From: an uncultured Odoribacter sp.
Lineage (GTDB): Bacteria; Bacteroidota; Bacteroidia; Bacteroidales; Marinifilaceae
Reading direction: 5' to 3'
DNA: 26,112 nucleotides
Assembly: GCA_900544025.1 (NCBI GenBank)
Contig: UQTM01000046.1
Coordinates: 1-26,112, forward strand
Shown here piece after piece: positions 15,915 to 22,586 of the stretch. The notes under the pieces were generated by a model. It had not been told where the DNA came from. It worked only from the letters and a program-made list of their open reading frames with translations, and did no database searches. The position numbers were made by a program, and so were the translations under genes. Within the stretch, counting starts at the first letter, position 1. Each line of letters starts with the position of its first letter.

Positions 15915-15922
15915 TAATTTTG
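15915..15922 (+). promoter_or_regulatory. Likely -7 element for fructose-bisphosphate aldolase
   Basis: TAATTTTG matches TAnnTTTG. A TTG lies at 15888-15890, 24 bp upstream, which is longer than ideal. Transcription from here would give a leader of about 110 bases before the aldolase start, holding the dyad and small ORF listed next. Confidence 0.5.
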
Positions 15923-15937
15923 AACCATACAAGAGAG

Positions 15938-15978
15938 GCCTGATGACCCGTGTGCAAAGAATAAAACCGCTATCAGGC
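15938..15978 (+). promoter_or_regulatory. Leader dyad upstream of the aldolase gene
   Basis: GCCTGAT (15938-15944) pairs with ATCAGGC (15972-15978) across 27 bases. The 5' arm covers the first two bases of the ATG at 15943, so folding would hide the start of the small leader ORF. A second dyad, GTGG/CCAC within 16003-16014, lies just before the aldolase start. These suggest a structured leader but do not match a riboswitch that I recognise. Confidence 0.35.
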
Positions 15979-16029
15979 GCTTATCCTGCAAATAATATCA
16001 ATGTGGCGTGCCACTTAAGTAAATTCTAA
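15943..16029 (+). CDS. Candidate 28-codon leader ORF before the aldolase gene
   Basis: An ATG at 15943 is preceded by GAGAGG with a 4-base gap, a better ribosome site than most genes here have. It opens a 28-residue frame starting MTRVQRIKPLSG and ending CHLSKF, closed by TAA 10 bases before the aldolase start. It lies wholly within the expected leader transcript. It shows no signal peptide, no run of one amino acid that would mark a classical attenuator, and I do not recognise the peptide. It could be a translated regulatory uORF, a real microprotein, or chance. The dyad at 15938-15978 overlaps its start. Confidence 0.35.
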   Translation: MTRVQRIKPLSGAYPANNINVACHLSKF

Positions 16030-16039
16030 AATAAACACT

Positions 16040-17032
16040 ATGGTTAGTTACAAAGAACTGGGGCTGGTAAACAGCAGAGAGCTTTTTAAAAAAGCGATGG
16101 CAGGCAAATACGCTATTGCTGCCTTCAACTTCAACAACATGGAACAAATGCAAGCCATTATTTCTGCTGCTGTTGAAACGAAATCACCGGTTATCCTCCA
16201 AGTATCAGGCGGTGCCCGTAAATATGCCAATCAAACCCTCCTGCGCTATATGGCCCAGGGAGCAGTAGAATATGCAAAAGAATTAGGTTTGAATATTCCT
16301 ATCGTTCTTCACTTAGACCACGGCGATACGTTCGAACTTTGCAAAAGCTGTATCGATATGGGCTTCTCGTCTGTGATGATCGACGGTTCGCACCATTCAT
16401 ACGAAGAAAACGTCGCCCTGACGAAAAAAGTAGTGGAATATGCACATCAATTCGACGTGACCGTTGAAGGTGAGCTGGGTGTATTGGCCGGTGTAGAAGA
16501 CGAAGTTTCTGCAGAACACCACACCTATACCCGCCCGGAAGAAGTAGAAGACTTTGTAAAGAGAACAGGTGTAGATTCACTGGCGATCTCTATCGGTACT
16601 TCCCACGGAGCCAATAAATTCAAACCGGAACAATGTACCCGCAATGCCGATGGAATTTTAGTTCCTCCTCCATTGCGTTTCGACATTCTGGAAGAAATCG
16701 AAAAACGTATCCCGGGTTTCCCGATCGTCCTTCACGGATCGTCTTCCGTTCCTCAGGACAAAGTGGCTATCATCAACAAATACGGTGGCAAACTGAAAGA
16801 TGCTATCGGCATTCCGGAAGAAGAATTGCGTAAAGCTGCTAAGTCTGCTGTTTGCAAAATCAACATCGACTCTGACTCTCGTCTGGCTATGACTGCTGCT
16901 GTACGTAAGGTATTCGCTGAAAAACCGGCTGAATTCGACCCACGTAAATATCTGGGCCCGGCTCGTGATAATATGGAAAAGCTATATAAGCACAAAATTA
17001 TCAACGTACTCGGTTCTAACGATAAACTCTAA
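16040..17032 (+). CDS. fba: Fructose-bisphosphate aldolase, class II
   Basis: A 330-residue zinc-dependent aldolase that splits fructose-1,6-bisphosphate into glyceraldehyde-3-phosphate and dihydroxyacetone phosphate in glycolysis, and reverses this in gluconeogenesis. Catalytic Asp93 and zinc ligand His94 lie in LHLDHGD; VEGELG (142-147) holds the conserved glutamates; zinc ligands His189 (in SIGTSHG) and His232 (in VLHGSSSVP) follow. AFNFNNMEQMQAI is the usual N-terminal signature. Codon use in the last third (repeated GCT, CGT, GTT) is biased in the manner of a highly expressed gene. It is preceded by its own promoter and leader and followed by a strong terminator, so it is a single transcription unit. 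It is the last gene before the strand-composition switch. Confidence 0.96.
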   Translation: MVSYKELGLVNSRELFKKAMAGKYAIAAFNFNNMEQMQAIISAAVETKSPVILQVSGGARKYANQTLLRYMAQGAVEYAKELGLNIPIVLHLDHGDTFELCKSCIDMGFSSVMIDGSHHSYEENVALTKKVVEYAHQFDVTVEGELGVLAGVEDEVSAEHHTYTRPEEVEDFVKRTGVDSLAISIGTSHGANKFKPEQCTRNADGILVPPPLRFDILEEIEKRIPGFPIVLHGSSSVPQDKVAIINKYGGKLKDAIGIPEEELRKAAKSAVCKINIDSDSRLAMTAAVRKVFAEKPAEFDPRKYLGPARDNMEKLYKHKIINVLGSNDKL

Positions 17033-17128
17033 TCTTTTTTTACAGAACGATATATGAAGGGGTGCTTGTCGGTACCCCTTTTTATTTGTGTTTTTGTAAC
17101 GTATAAACATGAGTAAGAATAGATAAAA
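17033..17128. other. Boundary of strand-composition switch
   Basis: Between the aldolase and DUF4923 genes the + strand changes from A+C-rich to G+T-rich, for genes on either strand. Hand counts of A+C per 60-base row give 37, 33, 37, 33 and 34 at rows 10801, 10741, 12061, 15181 and 16201. They give 25, 27, 25, 25 and 25 at rows 17341, 19021, 19801, 23161 and 24241. The interval itself holds only the aldolase terminator and the DUF4923 upstream region. Confidence 0.65.
17057..17096 (+). terminator. Intrinsic terminator of the aldolase gene
   Basis: AAGGGGT (17057-17063) pairs with ACCCCTT (17074-17080), extended by one G-T wobble and one C-G pair around a 6-base loop. A T-rich run follows (TTTTTATTTGTGTTTTT). 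Confidence 0.85.
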
Positions 17129-17749
17129 ATGAAAAAAAATTGGATTTTGGGGATGGCCGTTTGTGGTATATTGTCTGTATCGGATTCGGCGTATGGACAA
17201 TCAATTAAAGACATTTTGAATTCTGCTGCCGTAAAAGACGCCGTGACTACTGTGACCGGAGGAAAAAAGCTGACAGTGGAAAAATTAGCCGGTACGTGGA
17301 CGTATGTGAATCCTGCCATCCAGTTGGAAGGCGATAATGCTTTGAAGAATGTGGCGGCAAGTGTGGCCTCTTCGGAGATGGAAAAGAAGCTGAAGGATTA
17401 TTGTGCGAAAATCGGAATCATCGAAGGGGCATTCAATTATACGTTTAATACCGACAGCACATTCACCAGTGTCCTGAAAGGCTGTACTTTGAAGGGTACT
17501 TATTCTTTTAATGCGGACGATAAGACGATGGAACTGCACTATGGCAAGATCGGGAAATCGAAGTTGACGACGATGACGGCTTATGTCGTTGTCACCAATG
17601 ACCAACTTTCTTTGCTCTTCAATGCCGATAAATTACTGGATTTCCTGACAAAACTGTCTGCTGTCTCTAAAAATACGACCTTACAAGCACTCAATAAGTT
17701 GGCGAGCCAGTATGATGGGATGATGATGGGGTTCGAGTTGAAAAAATAA
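17129..17749 (+). CDS. DUF4923 family exported protein
   Basis: A 206-residue protein with a signal peptide (1-24, ending AYGQ). SIKDILNSAAVKDAVTTVTGGK leads into a lipocalin-like beta domain (about 48-205) with KLAGTWTYVNPAIQLEGDNAL, the NTDSTFTSVLKGCTLKGTYSF strands and the C-terminal GMMMGFELKK. This layout fits DUF4923, a Bacteroidales family of unknown function. Two cysteines (in DYCAKIG and KGCTLKG) could form a disulfide. A T-rich stretch about 30 bases upstream (TGTTTTTG) may be its -7 element but deviates from consensus. It faces the helicase gene convergently across a 63-bp gap that holds a long imperfect hairpin. Confidence 0.85.
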   Translation: MKKNWILGMAVCGILSVSDSAYGQSIKDILNSAAVKDAVTTVTGGKKLTVEKLAGTWTYVNPAIQLEGDNALKNVAASVASSEMEKKLKDYCAKIGIIEGAFNYTFNTDSTFTSVLKGCTLKGTYSFNADDKTMELHYGKIGKSKLTTMTAYVVVTNDQLSLLFNADKLLDFLTKLSAVSKNTTLQALNKLASQYDGMMMGFELKK

Positions 17750-17754
17750 ATAAT

Positions 17755-17811
17755 GTGCCAATATGCCAATGGGAAAATGCTCATATCATTAGTATATTGG
17801 TGCATTGGCAC
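17755..17811. terminator. Long imperfect hairpin between convergent genes, built from GCCAAT units
   Basis: GTGCCAAT (17755-17762) pairs with ATTGGCAC (17804-17811). After one mismatch and two wobbles, CCAAT (17766-17770) pairs with ATTGG (17796-17800). The left arm is a tandem TGCCAAT repeat. There is no T-run, so termination in both directions is likely from position but not proven. Confidence 0.45.
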
Positions 17812-17812
17812 G

Positions 17813-19939
17813 TTATAGCCCTTGCCTGTAGTCGTCTACGATTTCCAGTAGCTTTGCGGCATAGTTTTCGACGATCTTTTTCCCGATACCGGGGATTTTG
17901 AGGAGATCACGTCCGCTGGCGGGTAAGGTGTTGGCTACCCCGATCAGGGCCTTTTGTTGCAGGATGGTATAAGTTGGAAGTCCTTTTTCGGTTGCTACCT
18001 CATAGCGCCAGCGTTTCAGGTTGGCATATAGTTCTGGATGTTTGATGTCTGTCGATATTTCCAGTTTAGCCGGCTCTGATGATTTTTCGGAACGTTTGCG
18101 TGTGGTCGGAACAGACGGTTGTTCGATGCTTGCTTTGGCCTTAGCCGACAGATAGCCGGAAATTGTGAATCCATCTTGACAACCTTGCAAGGTTGACAGT
18201 TTGATACGAAGGTCTTCGTTCCACTTGTCTAACGCATTCTTGATTGTTTTGCGTGTTTCTTTATTGTCTATTTCCACATTCGATGCTTCCTGCAATGGGG
18301 TGCAAAGGCGATCTATTTGCTCCAGAAAGTAAGCCACGCCTTTCCGGACACGCTCTTGGATCGTTTCGTCTTTCAGATAATCGGTATTGCCTGTTATCAG
18401 CCGTTTCAATTGCTGGATGAATCGTTCTCCGACATCTGTGACCGTGGAACGGAATGCGTCGCGTGTGTTGGAATACTGCACGCTCAGTTCCGGATATAAT
18501 TTTTGCAGATTCCCGTACACGACAAAGGCGGCATATTGTATGCGCTGCTGAAGATTGTTGAAGTCAAACAGTTCACATATCAGTTCCGTGAAATAAAGTT
18601 GCTGTGCGGCCTGCATTTGCTCTTCACGCGGCTGGCGACTGTCGACCGATGAAGTGAATTCCTGTATCCGGTAATCATTGATCATGGCGTTGCGGGTGAT
18701 CTGACTGCTCAACACAAGACCTTCCAACGTTTTGCAACGGCTGAGTGCGACATATACCTGTCCGTGCGAAAAAGCGGCAGAAGCATCAATGATGGCATGC
18801 TCGAAAGTCAATCCCTGGCTCTTGTGTATGGTGATCGCCCAAGCTGTTTTTAACGGATATTGACTGAAGGTGCCGGTAATGGTTTCGGTGATTTCCTTTG
18901 TTTCGGGATCAATCGTGTATTTCACATTGTTCCAGATTTCCTTTTCGACGACGATCTCGTTTCCTTCTCGGTCGACTACGGTTATCTTGTTGGGGTTGAT
19001 AAATACGATCTTTCCGATCTTCCCGTTATAATATCGTTTTTCGGAAGACGAATCGTTTTTGACGAACATGACTTGCGCGCCGCATTTCAAGATTAACTTG
19101 TCGTCGGTCGGATAAGAATATTCGGGAAAGTCGTTATTGATCTCAGCTGAAAAAGTGTAAGGCTGTCCGGGAAGTTCCGCCAGTTTTCGGTTGTTGATCT
19201 GCTGTGCCTGGTAGTTATGTGTCGTGAGTGTGATATAACCCGATTGTTCGTCCGGTCTGAAGTTGGGGATGTACCGCTGGTTCAGACGTTGCAAGGTCTT
19301 GTCGTCGAAGCGGTTCTCACGGATATTATTCAACAGGTTGATGAAATTTGTGTCGCTTTGGCGGTAGACATGTGTCAGCTCAATACAGAAATAATTGCTT
19401 TCCAACAGTGCCTTGCTGTCGAAAAAGAAGGTGGACGGATAGTGCTCTTTCAGCAGATTCCATTCATCATCTTTGGCGACAGGAGCTAATTGTTGTAAGT
19501 CTCCTATGAGCAATAACTGGACACCTCCGAAAGGTTTACTGTGATCTTTATAACGACGCAGGACGTCGCTGATAGCGTCCAGCAAGTCTGCGCGCACCAT
19601 GCTGACCTCATCGATCACCAGCAAGTCCATACTGCGAATAATATTGATTTTGTCCTTGCGGAATTGGTTCTTGAAATCTGTTTTGCCTCCCCGGTATTCC
19701 GGTGAAGACGGAATGTAAGGCCCGAACGGCAATTGGAAAAAGGAGTGGATAGTGACGCCTCCAGCATTGATAGCAGCTACTCCTGTCGGTGCAACAACGA
19801 TCATTCGTTTAGGTGAAACCTCTTTAAGCCTTTTTAAAAAGGTAGTTTTGCCCGTTCCGGCTTTTCCTGTCAGAAAGAGGTTGGTTCCGGTGTTCTGCAG
19901 CAAGTTGAAGGCGAGGTCAAACTGTTGGTTTGTTTGCAT
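17813..19939 (-). CDS. PIF1/RecD-like superfamily 1 helicase with C-terminal HRDC-like domain
   Basis: A 708-residue cytoplasmic ATP-dependent DNA helicase. Walker A is GKAGTGKTT (25-33), motif Ia is APTGVAAINAGGVTIHSFF, and Walker B is VIDEVSMV (Asp110-Glu111). The LIGDLQQLAPV motif and a middle SH3/2B-like region follow. The late motifs are AITIHKSQGLTFEHAIID and VALSRCKTLEGLVLSS. A roughly 200-residue helical linker leads to an HRDC-like domain at about 637-705 (LKRWRYEVATEKGLPTYTIL, then LLKIPGIGKKIVENYA), which in RecQ helicases binds nucleic acid. Family knowledge points to replication-fork or G-quadruplex/duplex processing; the exact role is not shown. It has its own well-formed promoter with an overlapping inverted repeat. 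Confidence 0.9.
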   Translation of the reverse strand: MQTNQQFDLAFNLLQNTGTNLFLTGKAGTGKTTFLKRLKEVSPKRMIVVAPTGVAAINAGGVTIHSFFQLPFGPYIPSSPEYRGGKTDFKNQFRKDKINIIRSMDLLVIDEVSMVRADLLDAISDVLRRYKDHSKPFGGVQLLLIGDLQQLAPVAKDDEWNLLKEHYPSTFFFDSKALLESNYFCIELTHVYRQSDTNFINLLNNIRENRFDDKTLQRLNQRYIPNFRPDEQSGYITLTTHNYQAQQINNRKLAELPGQPYTFSAEINNDFPEYSYPTDDKLILKCGAQVMFVKNDSSSEKRYYNGKIGKIVFINPNKITVVDREGNEIVVEKEIWNNVKYTIDPETKEITETITGTFSQYPLKTAWAITIHKSQGLTFEHAIIDASAAFSHGQVYVALSRCKTLEGLVLSSQITRNAMINDYRIQEFTSSVDSRQPREEQMQAAQQLYFTELICELFDFNNLQQRIQYAAFVVYGNLQKLYPELSVQYSNTRDAFRSTVTDVGERFIQQLKRLITGNTDYLKDETIQERVRKGVAYFLEQIDRLCTPLQEASNVEIDNKETRKTIKNALDKWNEDLRIKLSTLQGCQDGFTISGYLSAKAKASIEQPSVPTTRKRSEKSSEPAKLEISTDIKHPELYANLKRWRYEVATEKGLPTYTILQQKALIGVANTLPASGRDLLKIPGIGKKIVENYAAKLLEIVDDYRQGL

Positions 19940-19943
19940 GGCG

Positions 19944-19971
19944 ATTTGTGATATTGTTAATAGTCACAAAT
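19944..19971. promoter_or_regulatory. Inverted repeat over the helicase promoter (candidate operator)
   Basis: ATTTGTGA (19944-19951) and TCACAAAT (19964-19971) form a perfect 8-bp inverted repeat with a 12-base spacer. One arm overlaps the -7 element (19967-19974) and the other lies in the leader just before the start codon. This is a natural place for a repressor dimer; an mRNA hairpin is the alternative. Confidence 0.45.
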
Positions 19972-19996
19972 ATATAGAAAATATTATAATTGGCAA
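19967..19996 (-). promoter_or_regulatory. Promoter of the helicase gene
   Basis: On the minus strand TTG (19996-19994) is followed after 19 bp by TATATTTG (19974-19967), an ideal Bacteroides-type promoter. The leader to the ATG at 19939 is about 20 bases. Confidence 0.75.
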
Positions 19997-20008
19997 TGTT
20001 TTTGATAC

Positions 20009-20037
20009 GGATTATGAGGTTGCGACCCTCATAATCC
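20009..20037 (-). terminator. Hairpin directly after the AspT-type transporter gene
   Basis: A perfect 11-bp stem, GGATTATGAGG (20009-20019) with CCTCATAATCC (20027-20037), and a 7-base loop, immediately after the transporter's stop codon. It lacks a T-run on the minus strand, so it may be a terminator or an mRNA 3'-end stabiliser. Confidence 0.5.
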
Positions 20038-21636
20038 TTATACAATCAATGCGGCGATGAACTGGATAAAAAGAATCAGGAACACCATCGCAATTGGATA
20101 GACCGTCGCATAGGCGATGCTGGGAACAGAACTGTCGCTCATCGAATCGGCGGCGGCAAGTCCTGGCGTACTGGTCATTCCTCCTGCGATCGTCCCGATC
20201 AAGTCTAAGATGTGGATTTTGAATACGAAATAGCCGAACAAGACAGCCACGATCATCGGTACTATTGTGATTGCCATACCGATTCCGAATAATGTCCAGC
20301 CGCTTTCTTGGAATGTCGATACCAGGTTGACACCGGCGGATGTTCCGACCTCGGCGAGGAACAGAAGTAGGCCGATCTGACGGAGTAACTGGTTGGCGGA
20401 ACCTGACATGGACCAGATGATCGGTCCCGTTTTGCCAATTGCACTCAGGATAAGTGCGACAATCAGGATGCCACCTGTCAGCCCGGGTGAGAAAGAGAAG
20501 GAGTCCGAAAACGAAATGTTCAGTTTTCCGAACAATACTCCGAGGACAATACCGGCTGCAATCGGGAAAAAGTCCGTGTCGGAAAGTTTTTTCTCGTCAT
20601 TACCGAACACCTGTCCCAATTCCTTTATGTCTTCTTTTTCTCCAGCAACCATTAACTTGTCGCCGAATTTCAACATTAATTCCGGTTCGGGTGAGAGGTC
20701 GATACCGCTTCGGCGTACACGAGTAACGGTACAATTGAACGTGCGTTGCAGATTCAGGTATCCTAAACTTTTATTAATGACGTTCTTGTTCGTCACCAAT
20801 AGAGATTGCAATTCCTGAGTGCTGCCAAAAGGAAGGTCGTTCTCTACACGTTCACCGACAAGAAGTGCTAGTTGTTCCAAAGACTTGTCGTTACCGACAG
20901 CCTTGATCATATCTCCTTCATGCAAGATGGTTTGCGCTACCGGTATGCTTGTCCGGTCTTTATGTTTTATACGGGAAATGACGGCTCCCGTCATGGAACG
21001 AAGTTGTAACTGGGCCAGTGTTTTTCCGAATATATTGGCGTGGGTGATACGGAAAGTCGCCGTATGCAACGGGGGATATTTCCCTTTTCGCTGTACTTCG
21101 AGTGCCTTGGCTTCGGCGATAATGTCTTTGCGCAACAATTTCGGCAATAATTTTATAAAAAGTATCACACCGATCACTCCGAACGGATAGGCGATGCCAT
21201 AGGCGATGGAAGCGGAGGAGGAGTGCGTGCTGTCGATCGCGACGGCAAGACCTGGCGTACTGGTCAGAGCCCCAGCGATCAGTCCGACGAGGCTCGGCGT
21301 ATCGATTCCGACCACATATTTAAGTATCAAACCGGTAAGGCTGGCAGATCCGACAATCAGAAGCGTTAGTATGATCAATGTTTTCCCTTTCGAACGGAAG
21401 GAGTCGAAGAATCCCGGACCCGCTTGTATGCCGATGGTGAAAATGAACAATACCAAACCGAAATTTCCCAGTTCCTTAGGAATGATTACTCCGAAGTGCC
21501 CGAATAGGAGAGCGATAAAGATAACGGCTGATACGTCGAGAGAGAGGCCTTTGATCTGTATTCTGCCCAATATGAATCCTAAGGCGATAATCAGGAACAA
21601 GGCAAAATAAGACGATTGAAGCAATGTTTCAAGCAT
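20038..21636 (-). CDS. AspT/YidE/YbjL-type putative transporter with two RCK_C domains
   Basis: A 532-residue inner-membrane protein of the aspartate:alanine exchanger family. Two membrane halves (about 1-170 and 355-532) each carry the family's repeated signature TSTPGLA (125-131 and 488-494), showing an internal duplication. Between them lie two cytoplasmic RCK/TrkA-C domains (about 197-262 and 283-345), normally nucleotide- or ion-sensing gates. The length is usual for YidE/YbjL relatives. The substrate is unknown; small carboxylates or amino acids are the family-level guess. The gene is divergent from truA, with a well-formed promoter in the shared gap, and ends at a strong hairpin. Confidence 0.88.
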   Translation of the reverse strand: MLETLLQSSYFALFLIIALGFILGRIQIKGLSLDVSAVIFIALLFGHFGVIIPKELGNFGLVLFIFTIGIQAGPGFFDSFRSKGKTLIILTLLIVGSASLTGLILKYVVGIDTPSLVGLIAGALTSTPGLAVAIDSTHSSSASIAYGIAYPFGVIGVILFIKLLPKLLRKDIIAEAKALEVQRKGKYPPLHTATFRITHANIFGKTLAQLQLRSMTGAVISRIKHKDRTSIPVAQTILHEGDMIKAVGNDKSLEQLALLVGERVENDLPFGSTQELQSLLVTNKNVINKSLGYLNLQRTFNCTVTRVRRSGIDLSPEPELMLKFGDKLMVAGEKEDIKELGQVFGNDEKKLSDTDFFPIAAGIVLGVLFGKLNISFSDSFSFSPGLTGGILIVALILSAIGKTGPIIWSMSGSANQLLRQIGLLLFLAEVGTSAGVNLVSTFQESGWTLFGIGMAITIVPMIVAVLFGYFVFKIHILDLIGTIAGGMTSTPGLAAADSMSDSSVPSIAYATVYPIAMVFLILFIQFIAALIV

Positions 21637-21669
21637 GTCAAATAGTTTTGTTGTGAAGATTTATGTTTG

Positions 21670-21700
21670 CAAAATTACACTTTTCTGCCTGTATAGACAA
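21670..21700 (-). promoter_or_regulatory. Promoter of the AspT-type transporter gene
   Basis: On the minus strand TTG (21700-21698) is followed after 20 bp by TAATTTTG (21677-21670), a close match to the Bacteroides consensus. The leader to the start at 21636 is about 25-30 bases. Confidence 0.75.
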
Positions 21701-21720
21701 TCCCTTGGCGAGATTTCTGT

Positions 21721-21728
21721 TACCTTTG
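21721..21728 (+). promoter_or_regulatory. -7 element of truA
   Basis: TACCTTTG matches TAnnTTTG. It lies inside the 5' open extension of the truA frame, so transcription starts after the upstream ATG at 21635 and supports the GTG at 21764 as the start. Confidence 0.6.
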
Positions 21729-21763
21729 TATCCGAAATCAAACATAAGCAAGGATATCCGGAC

Positions 21764-22528
21764 GTGAACAGATACTTTATATATTTAGGTTATAACGGTA
21801 AAAAGTTTTGTGGCTGGCAGATACAGCCGAATGGAATCACTGTGCAGCAATCTATCGAGGAAGCTTTGGCTACGTTGTTGCGCCAACCGGTTCCGATCGT
21901 GGGAGCGGGGCGGACGGATGCTGGTGTGCATGCCCGCCTGATGGTGGCTCATTTCGACTGGCAGGAACCGATTGCCGACCTCGCTTTCTTAGCGGAGAAG
22001 CTGAACCGTTTGCTTCCCAAAGATATCGCGGTCTACCGTATTGTACCTGTACGTCCCGATGCGCATGCCCGGTTCGATGCCATTTCGCGTACCTATGAAT
22101 ATTATGTCACGACGCGGAAAGATCCGTTCAATTACGAGTTGGTCTATAAGATTCCGGGAAAACTCGATTTCGAGGCGATGAATAAGGCTTGCCCAGTTCT
22201 GTTTGACTACATAGATTTCACCAGTTTCAGCAAGCTGCATACGGACGTGAAGACGAACAACTGTCGCATCTATAAGGCTGGTTGGGAGAGGGAAGGCGAT
22301 GTATGGGTTTTTACCATACAGGCGGACCGTTTCCTGCGCAATATGGTGCGTGCCATTGTCGGTACTTTACTCGAAGTGGGCAGAGGAAAACTGACGGTCG
22401 ACGGTTTCCGCCAGGTGATCGAAGCCAAAGACCGTGGACGTGCCGGGACTTCCGCTCCCGGATACGCTCTCTATCTGGTCGACGTTACTTATCCCGAAGA
22501 ACTTTTTCAGTTGGCAGTCGGCTGTTGA
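21764..22528 (+). CDS. truA: tRNA pseudouridine synthase A
   Basis: A 254-residue enzyme that makes pseudouridine at positions 38-40 of the tRNA anticodon arm. The catalytic motif GAGRTDAGVHA holds Asp52. Family segments include YNGKKFCGWQIQPNGITVQ near the start, RTYEYYV, DFTSFSKL, and FLRNMVRAIVGTLLEVGRGK near the C-terminus. The frame is open back to an ATG at 21635, but that extension overlaps the transporter gene start and the truA promoter. GTG at 21764 puts NRYFIYLGYNGKKFCGW at the N-terminus, as in homologues. A short hairpin with T-run overlaps the stop, and an EamA gene follows 58 bp on. Confidence 0.93.
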   Translation: MNRYFIYLGYNGKKFCGWQIQPNGITVQQSIEEALATLLRQPVPIVGAGRTDAGVHARLMVAHFDWQEPIADLAFLAEKLNRLLPKDIAVYRIVPVRPDAHARFDAISRTYEYYVTTRKDPFNYELVYKIPGKLDFEAMNKACPVLFDYIDFTSFSKLHTDVKTNNCRIYKAGWEREGDVWVFTIQADRFLRNMVRAIVGTLLEVGRGKLTVDGFRQVIEAKDRGRAGTSAPGYALYLVDVTYPEELFQLAVGC

Positions 22529-22541
22529 CTGTTGTGTTTTT
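22515..22541 (+). terminator. Weak terminator overlapping the truA stop
   Basis: CAGTC (22515-22519) pairs with GACTG (22527-22531), extended by G-T wobbles, with a 7-base loop. It is followed by TTGTGTTTTT. The stem overlaps the last truA codons. Read-through into the EamA gene is possible. Confidence 0.4.
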
Positions 22542-22568
22542 CCGGTCTAAAAAATATTATTCAGAAAC

Positions 22569-22582
22569 TTTCAACTTTCAAC
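22569..22582 (+). repeat. Intergenic repeat copy, right half
   Basis: It shares the 13-mer TTTCAACTTTCAA with 11613-11625. It lies just before the EamA gene start in the truA/EamA gap. Confidence 0.45.
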
Positions 22583-22586
22583 TGTT

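Noticed and set aside
16003..16014. GTGGCGTGCCAC palindrome as an operator upstream of fba
   Set aside because: Short, with a tiny loop, and it overlaps the candidate leader ORF; not strong enough to call separately from the leader.
16950..17200. Replication origin (oriC) at the composition switch
   Set aside because: The skew sign fits, but I found no cluster of DnaA-box-like nonamers, no clear AT-rich unwinding tract beyond the terminator T-run, and no origin-linked genes. It is kept only as one explanation of the switch.
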